Virus record (IMG/VR): IMGVR_UViG_3300036770_002590
Coordinates: 1-35,031 of that record
DNA from: a virus
Reading direction: 5' to 3' (one strand)
Length of the DNA stretch: 35,031 nucleotides
This document shows, piece after piece, positions 23,701-32,100 of this stretch. The notes beneath the pieces are model-generated. The model was not told where the DNA came from, ran no database searches, and was given only the letters and a program-made list of their open reading frames with translations. Within the stretch, counting starts at the first letter, position 1, and each line of letters starts with the position of its first letter. The position numbers and the translations under genes were made by a program.

Positions 23701-25292
23701 CCAACAGATGGACCATAATATCTACCACTAGCATTTATAATTGCGACAGTCGAACCATTAACACGCCATCTTTGTAATGCTTCGGTTTGACCAGTAAGGG
23801 CGTCAACAATTAAACCGATACGATTTGTCGCCCCACTCTTGACTTGTAATTGTGCCGATGGACTGGTTTCGTTGATACCCACAAGACCAACATGTGTAAT
23901 ACGCATTCTTTCGTAGTTAGTTCCACTTGAAGAAGCATTAAATGTTAAAGCAAAATTATTATTAGAACCATCTCTTAAAGAACTTATTGAACCTTGTTCC
24001 CAAGAGTATTGTGAATTATAAAATAAAATTTGTTGTGCCGAACTTGCCACCGTTCCAACTTCACTTAATCTAATTGATGTGCTTAAACTTGTGGCAGTAG
24101 ATGTATTAACTTCTAATTGCGAAGCAGGAGCACTCGTCCCAATCCCAACTTTTCCGTCAGGCATAATGGTCATTTTTTCGGTAAATGAACCAGCGTTAGT
24201 AGTTTCTAAAACAATTCTACCACTATTGTCAGCACCACTTCTTACAGCACCAATACGAGCAAGGTTATTATCAACATTGGCACTATCTTTAATTCTAAAT
24301 TGAAAAGAAGCACCAAAACCATCTTCCATATTAGCAGTAGTTGTTGCTTGAACTACTTGTGTTCCAAGATTTCCAGTAGTGGCGTTTGTGGTTCTTTCAA
24401 CGCTTAACGGTGGGAAAGTAGCACTACTTGCGAAGACTTGTCCAGCAAGTAATTGCGAAGCCGTATTGCGATTAAACACGAACTCGCTGACCGATGAATT
24501 ACCGAACACCATTTGGTTGGACTTGTCGGTGTAGGCTAAATAGCCCAATGCTGTGCTATTTGAAGCAGTAGCAAGTTGTGAAGCGTTAAACCCAGCGTCA
24601 CGACCAATAAAGGTATTGTTAGAACCACTTGTAATGGTTTGACCACTTCTTCTACCAACGGAAACATTGTTAGCACCAGTTGTTAATGAAAACATAGAAG
24701 TAGCACCGATTGCTGTGTTTGAACTACCACTTGTTAAAGAATTGAAAACACTATTACCAAAACCAACATTATCAGTTCCAGTAGTAGAAGTTCCACCACT
24801 ACTATTTCCAAAAAAAGTGTTGCTTGTATCTACTGGTTGTGAGAACAATCTCGTTCCATTTTGGTTGATAAAACCATCCTTAGTAACTTCTAACTTACTT
24901 GTGCCATCAACTTTAAACTCAGCAAGGTTTGCTGTTTGACCTGTTAAAGTATCCAATACTAAAGGAACTTTAGTTGTAGCATCTGATTTTACTTGTAGTT
25001 TAGCTGTAGGGGTTAAAACACCTATACCCACGTTTCCACTACTCTCTGCTAATATTACTCTACCATCATCAAATACTTCAATGCTGGCAATACCTGAAAT
25101 ATCATTAACAGAAAATATTGAACCTGTCAAGGTGTCTACAATAGAAAATAACTGACCATTCGTTCCACTGAAGGATAAAACACCCCCAGCTACTGCTGTC
25201 ATTACAATGGAATCTGTTCCATTTTCTTCTACGAATTGAATGTTCTGTGTTTCAAGACCATTCTTTACTACGAATCTTTTACTGTTTGCCAT
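20790..25292 (-). CDS. Large tail fibre with YadA-like, GIGTTSP and carbohydrate-binding-like parts, 1500 aa
   Basis: The open frame reaches a TTG at 25310, but the ATG at 25292 (MANSKRFVVKNGL) is the usual fibre N-terminus, so I start there. Residues about 154-264 carry YadA-head-like repeats (NTAIGATSMFSLTTGANNVSVG, cut short here, and NNTFIGRDAGFNASQLA). Four GIGTTSP-type repeats follow or flank them. Residues about 630-1130 hold carbohydrate-binding-like units (LLTNPDFDSGIAFWPWARS). Residues about 1171-1271 carry the fibre segment GDIYQQGSIYETHAEQIYTT to DTPVNGGVAYW. The end (SQAVTTNEIRIGSWTINEGS) resembles a C-terminal trimerisation or tip. A segment near residues 138-490 is nearly identical in places to the 2572-aa gene at DNA level. 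The role is a virion fibre for host contact. Confidence 0.85.
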   Translation of the reverse strand: MANSKRFVVKNGLETQNIQFVEENGTDSIVMTAVAGGVLSFSGTNGQLFSIVDTLTGSIFSVNDISGIASIEVFDDGRVILAESSGNVGIGVLTPTAKLQVKSDATTKVPLVLDTLTGQTANLAEFKVDGTSKLEVTKDGFINQNGTRLFSQPVDTSNTFFGNSSGGTSTTGTDNVGFGNSVFNSLTSGSSNTAIGATSMFSLTTGANNVSVGRRSGQTITSGSNNTFIGRDAGFNASQLATASNSTALGYLAYTDKSNQMVFGNSSVSEFVFNRNTASQLLAGQVFASSATFPPLSVERTTNATTGNLGTQVVQATTTANMEDGFGASFQFRIKDSANVDNNLARIGAVRSGADNSGRIVLETTNAGSFTEKMTIMPDGKVGIGTSAPASQLEVNTSTATSLSTSIRLSEVGTVASSAQQILFYNSQYSWEQGSISSLRDGSNNNFALTFNASSSGTNYERMRITHVGLVGINETSPSAQLQVKSGATNRIGLIVDALTGQTEALQRWRVNGSTVAIINASGRYYGPSVGNLTSTNNSHIELTNNGSVISRNIADTNPTLIVNQIHASSTGDILKVQASGTDRLTVKRDGKVGIGITSPTAKLEINDGAETIAYTQYDAVGSVASNILERDVLDFKLEGDLLQATQLLTNPDFDSGIAFWPWARSVNTASGGILTNTGDGSHPDPFTSQNFTFPSGNKIYNIVRARVTNANATQLNVEVPSYVVQLTPAQNVWYNLSAVTNASTGTIRIIHRYADAATANGKVMEVDFAYVFNITPLIANKQYSPLYNTTFDLMSDAEIKAQMDLWISQGILPNDNIQGVPFDKTITAVGKNLFNKEAPFGNAQYTVQEYLGFQTLSWIAGSGVQENIIYTNAFKPNTQYTFNYEIAVASGTAFLAVFYSDGTTSQAGTNSTSFVSRSITTTAGKTVIGFGGVWNSGQRVYVKLNTFQIEEGTTATTYEPYQATNLTLDLNTYGYRLPNGVRDSIEFRDGNYYHIKRVEEYTITGTENWLMLTSFNNIDYLYISRSFIPLFSPQSGSITGLPFYLEGYRSVDNILDLADYNGVISFNGGSNTSVWIGFTKGTSLSAAKAAITNKKLYYQLATPVETEVTPTGELLVQQGGTIYNTNNESGLTGLLSFDLQTETTENLFKISVNSDSGSNSKFRVNKDGDTYISGTLNIAGDIYQQGSIYETHAEQIYTTKDEIILRDGATTGLPLGEYAGLRAKLADGTSDSQLIFDGNGIARVGDVGDTQALATRQDTPVNGGVAYWNESEKRFDTVSGFTVSSGSLVDARVTNSATNVVPLIVNAISSTTENLQKWQLNGADKAFMLSNGSLFLPGIYSTSGSAFAGINTNSTGVVIARNQADANPALIVNLANAGSTANVQTWQAAGSDVAWINKFGSIFGALVASSTGANNSRVDLTINGTVIRRNVADANSALIVNQENTSSTGLILDAQSEGVSKASIDKEGVITSQAVTTNEIRIGSWTINEGSIGTLDFRF
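24463..24533. repeat. 71-bp perfect direct repeat, copy 1
   Basis: These 71 bases are identical, with no mismatch, to 30196-30266 in the other giant fibre gene, 5733 bp away and in the same direction. They encode the end of the YadA-like block (QMVFGNSSVSEFVFNRNT). The stretch is visibly richer in G+C than its surroundings. Confidence 0.9.
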
Positions 25293-25323
25293 AAGTTCAC
25301 TTTCCCTCAATGGTTAACTAGCT

Positions 25324-25434
25324 TTAAGCTTCGATGGAGTCGATTGATTTCGGTGGTGTCCAATCTTCTCCAACTAGTTTATCTAGTGTTTCCGTATATT
25401 TATATTTTTTAAATATCAATTTAAATTTATTCAT
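25324..25434 (-). CDS. Small ORF, 36 aa, between two fibre genes
   Basis: An ATG at 25434 opens a 36-codon frame ending in TAA at 25324 and fills most of the gap between the LamG gene and the 1500-aa fibre. It has GAGG 7 nt upstream and a promoter motif 14 nt upstream. The product starts basic and aromatic (MNKFKLIFKKYKYTETLDKL) and ends acidic (SIDSIEA), with WTPP in the middle. I know no family. Ribosome site, promoter motif and fit to the gap argue that it is real. Confidence 0.55.
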   Translation of the reverse strand: MNKFKLIFKKYKYTETLDKLVGEDWTPPKSIDSIEA

Positions 25435-25448
25435 TTTATTGCCTCATA

Positions 25449-25457
25449 TATTTTAGC
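25449..25457 (-). promoter_or_regulatory. Candidate late promoter motif GCTAAAATA
   Basis: On the minus strand TGGCTAAAATA lies 14 nt before the 36-aa ORF and would also serve the 1500-aa fibre gene and those after it. It sits directly after a hairpin that overlaps the stop codon of the upstream LamG gene. Confidence 0.5.
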
Positions 25458-25464
25458 CATTATA

Positions 25465-25487
25465 TTTACAAGTTTTTACCTTATAAA
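25465..25487 (-). terminator. Candidate terminator overlapping the LamG stop codon
   Basis: On the minus strand 8-nt arms TTTATAAG and CTTGTAAA (one U-G pair) enclose a 7-nt loop, and the TAA stop lies within the first arm. The stem is AT-rich. Position immediately before a promoter motif supports a boundary between transcription units. Confidence 0.38.
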
Positions 25488-26188
25488 CCATATCTTCCAC
25501 GCAGTGCTTCAAAGTTTTGTTTGATTTCTTGAACGGATAAAGCCTTGTTATAAACTCTTACTACAGCTAACTTTCCTTTAAACATTTCTAAACCTGAATC
25601 AAATCCTAAATATATAGGAAAAGAGTTTGCAGTCATACCACCCGAAGCTGTGCTAACTTGAACGGTATTCAAATAACCAAAAGAAGTTGAGGATATTACT
25701 GCAACAACATGGTACCACTTATTTCCTGTATAATCTGTAAATAAATCAGTTGCAGAATTAAATACCGAAGGTCTTTCAATATGTAAATATTTTAATCCTA
25801 CTGATTGATTAACAGATATAGCAGGTGTTTGATTACTCCTTGTACTTCCTTTACTAAAAATAGCCATCCAAGTAGAATCTCCTGATATAACACTTTTTGT
25901 TTGTAAGGTGAATATTAACTCAACTGTCATTGTAGATACTGATTGAAGAGATGCACTATTATTAATAACCATTCCACCATTTATACCTATTGATGTTGCA
26001 GGAAAGGTAAAATAACCTTCTGAATTCCAAACTGGATTATTTGCATTTCCATTTAATAATGCATTATTACCATTGCTTGTCAAGTCAAACCATGTGTTTC
26101 CAGTTCCAGGATATGACTTAGGATTAGCTGCATCAAGATAAAGAACTAATCCATCTGTTATTATTTTAGGATTATAATTGATAGCCAT
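25481..26188 (-). CDS. LamG / concanavalin-like virion adhesin, 235 aa
   Basis: This is a single LamG-type jelly-roll domain spanning nearly the whole 235-residue chain. It opens with TDGLVLYLDAANPKSYPG and WFDLTSNGNNALLNG, has the middle strands MTVELIFTLQ and KWYHVVAVIS, and closes with GKLAVVRVYNKALSVQEIKQ. This exact order is common in adhesin proteins of large phages, where it is thought to bind surface sugars. The ATG at 26188 has AGGAG 9 nt upstream. The gene lies 4 bp after the 2572-aa fibre gene and is probably cotranslated with it. It has no shaft, so it probably binds to another virion protein. Confidence 0.85.
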   Translation of the reverse strand: MAINYNPKIITDGLVLYLDAANPKSYPGTGNTWFDLTSNGNNALLNGNANNPVWNSEGYFTFPATSIGINGGMVINNSASLQSVSTMTVELIFTLQTKSVISGDSTWMAIFSKGSTRSNQTPAISVNQSVGLKYLHIERPSVFNSATDLFTDYTGNKWYHVVAVISSTSFGYLNTVQVSTASGGMTANSFPIYLGFDSGLEMFKGKLAVVRVYNKALSVQEIKQNFEALRGRYGL

Positions 26189-26192
26189 TTAT

Positions 26193-29100
26193 TTACGCTC
26201 CTATCAATGTGAATGTTGTTTTAAATGTTGTAGATGTTGCAGAAGCAGGAGTAATTAATACTCTTACGTTTCCACCACTAATATCTACTTCTGTGGTGAA
26301 GAGTGTGCTTCCTGTTTGGATTATAGCATATTCTGTTGCGTAGACTGTTGTTCCATCATGAACTACTAATAATTCAGTAATTTGTCTTGCTGTTCCTTGA
26401 GTTGCTTGGATTAAGAACTTACCACTTCCATATGTTGCAGCAGCAAATGTTGCTAATGCTGTTTGTGTTGTAGCCGTTGTTGTTAGGGTTGCTGTATCCT
26501 GTGTTGATAAGTTATCTATTGTGATTGATGGGACTTCTAAATTGTTTGATAAAACAAATTCTTGTTCACTATCACCAAATCTAATGAAGTGAGCAGTGTC
26601 AGATTCATCATCCCCAAAGTAAATGTAGGTGTCTGCGTTTCCTGGTGTGTTATCGTTATTTAAGTATAAATCACCAAATCCTACAATATTTCCCCTAATT
26701 CTAGCATTACCATTAACATCTAATAATTCAACAGGACCTGCCGTTCCAATTCCTATCCTACCTTCTGTATCAATACGTAATCTTTCAACCATGTCTGTTT
26801 GGTCATAAATTGTATACGTTCCATTATCCGTAATAAATCTAAAATGACCTTCACTATTTTTAAGTTCTAAACTTGCTTGACTTGTTCCTGAAGTTTCAGC
26901 CCAAACCTTAGCAGCAGTTGATATAGACCTTACTTCACCTGCTACATCCAAAGTTTTTCCAGGACTTGTAGTTCCAATACCTACATTACCATCAGAAGTT
27001 ATACGCATTCTTTCTGAATTATTTGTAGCAAATCTCGTAGGAACATTTTCTTTTCCCCAAAAGATATTACTATCATCTTGATGTCCAACAATTAAACCAT
27101 CATTTGCTGTTTCTCCAGAAACTGCTGTTGTAAAAGACATATTTGAGTTTGTTCCTGTAGAATGAATATGAAATTTATTTGCAGGACTTGTAGTTCCAAT
27201 ACCTACATTACCACTTGTATTAATTCGTAATCTTTCAACTCCATTTGTTCCAAGGACTAAACCCATGTTTCCTTGACCACGAACTATTAAATTATCAGAA
27301 TCCCAACTTATTAAACCTCTTTCACCAGCACTTCCAAATGTCATTGTCCCTCTAAAATTTGAAGAACCATTTACATCAAGTAAATTACCAGGTGTGTTTG
27401 TCCCAATACCTACTTTACCATCAGACTTAATAATCATTCTATCTGCTGCTCTTGAACCCTCAACACCACTTACCGAAGAAGTTGTTCCAAAAACTAAATC
27501 AGCACCAACTCCAAATGAATTGATAGTTCTTGCTTCGATTAAAGCAGCAACATTAGGCCCGTCACTTGAAGCATCGTTGTTGAAAAACTCAATACCAGCA
27601 TAGTTAACATTAGCGACATTACCAGTAGAACCACTAATTCTTAAATAACTTTCTGAAGCAGTTGCATTTTGAATTTCTAAAATTCTTTGTGGATTTGATG
27701 TTCCAATACCGATGTTACCGTTTTCTCTAACTCTAAATCTTTCTACATTGTTACCAGTTGAATTTTCACTTACTTCAATATAAAAATCAGCCCCAGCATT
27801 TGCCCCTTCTCTTTTTGAAACTAAACTTACATCACATGCATCACCTATTGTGTGTGATAAACGTAATGCTACTTCTGTTTGGTCTGCATTTGTATCATTT
27901 GTAAAATTACCAAGAACCACCCTTCCAGAAGCTGAACCTCTTACATCTAATTTATAAGATGGGCTTGTAGTTCCAATACCTATATTACCAGTATTGGTAA
28001 TTGTCATTCTTTCAATGGCGTTGGTACCTGGGTCATTAGTTCCAGTTACTGTTTCAGTTCCTGTTAGGAATGATATACCCCCACCTGTACTAACATTGCT
28101 AATGATTTGAAGTTCATTATCATTTAATCTGACTGCAGCTTCTGTACCGCCACCATCTGCTTTAAACCAAAGTTCAGGTAAATCAGTTTCGTTGTTATTA
28201 TCTGTGTCAGCTTCTATGATTACTATAGCACTTCCAGATGTTCCTGAACTTATATGTAATTTTCCTGAAGGTGTGGATGTTCCAATACCAAAATTACCAT
28301 CTGTAGTCATACGCATGCGTTCTGTAAAGTTTACAGGACCACCAGAAAGATTTGTACCAAATGCTATGTATTGGTCAGTGGTTGTATTAGAGGCATTTAA
28401 TCTTATTGCACCAGCTGTACCTGAGTTAAAACTATCACCTCTAATGTATCGAGATATAATTCCATCACCATTTAATATATGCAAAGGTGCTTGCGGGCTA
28501 GAATAACCAATACCAATGTTTCCATTGGAAGCAAATGTCATTCTATTTAATCCAAGAGTATTATCATAAATATTTAATCGTCCATTATCATTTATAATAG
28601 AAAAATCACTGTCATGGTCTGTGTCAGTAATATCGATACGAGGATATATACCTCTAACTGTAAAGTTACTTGCCTCAACAAATACATCTTTATTAAAGGT
28701 AAAGGCATCAGCAGTAGCACCATAAGTTAAACTTGCACTTCCATCAGTTCCTAAGTCTATAGTAATACCTGCTCCATCAGAAGCTGCCTTATTAATAGCA
28801 CCTTTAGATAAAACAATATTCTTATCTGCTACATCTATCGTAGTAGAGTTAATTGTAGTAGTTGTTCCATCTACTTGTAAATCACCTAAGATAATAACTT
28901 TACCTGTTATATCACCATGACCTGATGGGTCAATAGTAAAGGTTGTAGGAGCAAGAAGTGTTCCGTCACGTTTAAATGAAATAACATTGGTTCCACTTGC
29001 TTGTAAATCTAAAATATTACCTGTGGATGAAGCGTTTTGTTGATTAACAATTAATGCTGTATTACTATCAGCAACATTACGTTCTACTTTAACACCTGTT

Positions 29101-32100
29101 GTTAATGTATAAACTACACCATTTACAGCACCTGATAAATTGGCTAAACCTAAATTTGTTCTTAATCTACCAAGATTATCAATAGTTGTTAATTCTGTTC
29201 CTGCCTTTTGAAATTTAACAATATCTGCACTCGCACTTGCGTTTGCGAGATTTACAATAAGGGCAGGATTTGTATCAGCGACGTTTCGAGAGATAGTTGT
29301 TCCAGTAGTTGCTGTAAATATACGAGAAAATTCTGCCGAGTTCATATTAGAAATACCATTAGTAGTTCTAATTAAACCATCACTCGCTATTAAAACACGT
29401 AGAGAATTATTACCATTAAATTCGGCAAGGTTTGTTGTATGACCACTTGCTAATGTATCAACCACGAGTGGAACACGAGTAGTAGCCCCACTCTTAACTT
29501 GTAATTGAGCCGTAGGCGAGGTTTCGTTGATACCCACAAGACCATCATCACGAATACGCATACGTTCCGCTAAAGCAGTGTTTGTAAATGTATGGAAAGA
29601 TAAATCACTATCGCCACTTACAGCACGATTTGTTCTAGTATTTCGTATTTCACCAGTGTTTGTGGCACTATCACTTTCAGCAACTCTAAACCCTAATAAA
29701 GCAATTTGGTTAGCACTACTTGAATTTCTGCGAACTTGAATACCATCGGTGTTAGATTGCGAAACTACGGTTAGTAGTTGAGCAGGAGAACTCGTCCCAA
29801 TCCCAACTTTTCCGTCAGGCATAATCGTCATTAGATTACTTAATCCATTTCTAAATGTAAATGCCTTACGATTAGCAACATTACTAATTGTTCCATTGAA
29901 TGGGTCATTTGCGTTATCAGTTCTTATAACTTCAAAATCAACAAGACCAAAATTAGAACTATTACTTGCGTCATTAGCGGGAGTTGAAAACCCTGTAAAT
30001 TTTAAACCCCAATGAATTGTGCTACTTGATATACCACCAAATGATGGAGCAAACACACCATCTGTAATAGTTCCGTTAGCAATAACAAAACGACTATTTG
30101 CGTCATCACTAATTGTTGCGTCCATTAGTTTTTCTCTTGTGGCAGTTGCCGAAGCAACACTTAATGATAATCTCGGCAATAACGCAGTAGCACTCGTATT
30201 GCGATTAAACACGAACTCGCTGACCGATGAATTACCGAACACCATTTGGTTGGACTTGTCGGTGTATGCTGAATTCCCCAAAGCAGTGGAATTCGTTGCT
30301 GTCGCAAGTTGTAAAGCGTCAAAACCAGCACCTGAACCAACGAAAGTATTATTTGAACCTGTGGTAATGGTTCTACCACTTTCAGTTCCTATTCCAACGT
30401 TGGCATTACCAGTTGATAATGAATTAAAAGAACGCAAACCCAAACCAACATTAGTAATTCCAGTTGTTAATGCGTTTAACGAATTAAAACCAACAGCAAC
30501 ATTACTACCACCACTTGTAAGTGATAATAATGCTCTATCTCCAAAACCTGTATTAGCAGTTCCAGTTAAGGTTAAGTTTCCACTTTGATTTCCAAAGAAA
30601 GTATTACTTGTTCCACCTGTTTGATGAAACAATCTCGTTCCATTTTGGTTGATAAAACCATCTTTGGTTATCTCTAACTTATTCGCACCAGCAAATTGTA
30701 AGCGTAAAATATCGCCTGTCGAAAAAGCGTTTGCTTGATTTACGACTAAAGATGGGTTGCTGTCTGCGATGTTGCGAGAGATAACTGTGCCATTAGTGGT
30801 TGTATTAACAAAAGAATTATTACCACCAGCACTTGCTTTTAAACCATTGCCAAAAAATTCCAAAGCAGAAAATATACCGTTAGATTGTAAAAAAGCAATG
30901 GGTGTGTTATTAACTTGCCACTCTTGTAATCTTGCGGTTGTTCCACTAATACCATTTATCGTCAAAGGTCTAACACCAACAGAAGAGTTTGTAACAGTAG
31001 CATCAACTAATGTTGCATTTGCAAGGGGTGCATAATAAGAACCATGTTGGCCATCTAATAAGTCAGCATTTAAATTAGTTACAACTTGTGTAGAATCAAC
31101 TGTAAATGGTGCTGTAGCCCCAGATGTTCCACCATTGAAAGCAGGAATACTTGTGAATGTTTTAACACCACTTAACGTTTGGTCACCAGATGTTCTAACA
31201 ACTGTAGTATCAGCAGAGAATACAGTTCCTTCTAGTTTAACACCATCTGTTGCTGTATATGTTCCAGCACCAGAGAATTGGAAATAATTAATCGCATTTG
31301 TTCCAACAACAAAAGTTGATTGGTCTGCAACATTTGCTACCCAACCTGTATTGGCATATAATGTTCCATGCTTAACAAAAACATAACTTCCAGGTATTTC
31401 ACTTGCTTGGTCACAGAAAGCACAACGTGTAAGTATCCAAGGTAAACTTCCTGTACCTTGTTGTGTTAAGTTATATCTACCATTATGTGCTGGATTTGCT
31501 TGATTCTTAACAAGAACACCGTTTAATCCAGGTGTAGTTGAGGTTAATGTATATCCATCTATTTCAGGGAATGCACCATTCGTTGTTGATGTTAATGTAG
31601 CACCAACACCATCTGAACCATTTAAATAGTTAGCAGTTAAAGAAGCAGTTGTAGCAACCTCTACTGCTGGAGCTGATTTTAATCCTTGTGCAATTTCATT
31701 AACATACTCTACACTGGAGTAGTATGAACCGTGTTGTCCATCTAAGTAATCTGCATTTAAGTTATCTACCTTCGTTGTAGAAGCAACAGTTAAAGGAGCA
31801 GTTCCTGTTGTTTGTGTTGAAATAAATCTTGTAGCTTCAACGTTACCAAAAACGTCTAAAGCTTCTACTGGGTCAACTAAACCAATACCTACCTTAACTG
31901 CACTGTTTCTTGAAAGTAGTATTTCTGATACATCACCATTACCAAATACCATTTGATTAGATTTGGTTGTGTATGAACCATTACCGATAGCAGTAGAGTT
32001 GTTGGCACTTGCTAATTGTGAAACATTAAAACCTGCAACATAACCGATAAACGTGTTGTTAGAACCACTTGTGTTAGAACGACCTGAAGCTAAACCAACA

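Noticed and set aside
25397-25404. TATAAATA on the minus strand as a T4-type late promoter
   Set aside because: It falls on Lys-Tyr-Lys-Tyr codons of the 36-aa ORF, and a better motif lies upstream of that ORF at 25449-25457.
30019-30588. 189-codon open frame on the plus strand inside the giant fibre gene
   Set aside because: It lies antisense to repeat-rich, clearly coding fibre sequence. Its product is low-complexity (Leu/Val/Pro), as expected from reading Ser/Thr/Gly codons backwards. The same holds for the other plus-strand frames within 11141-33911 and for that at 995-1318.
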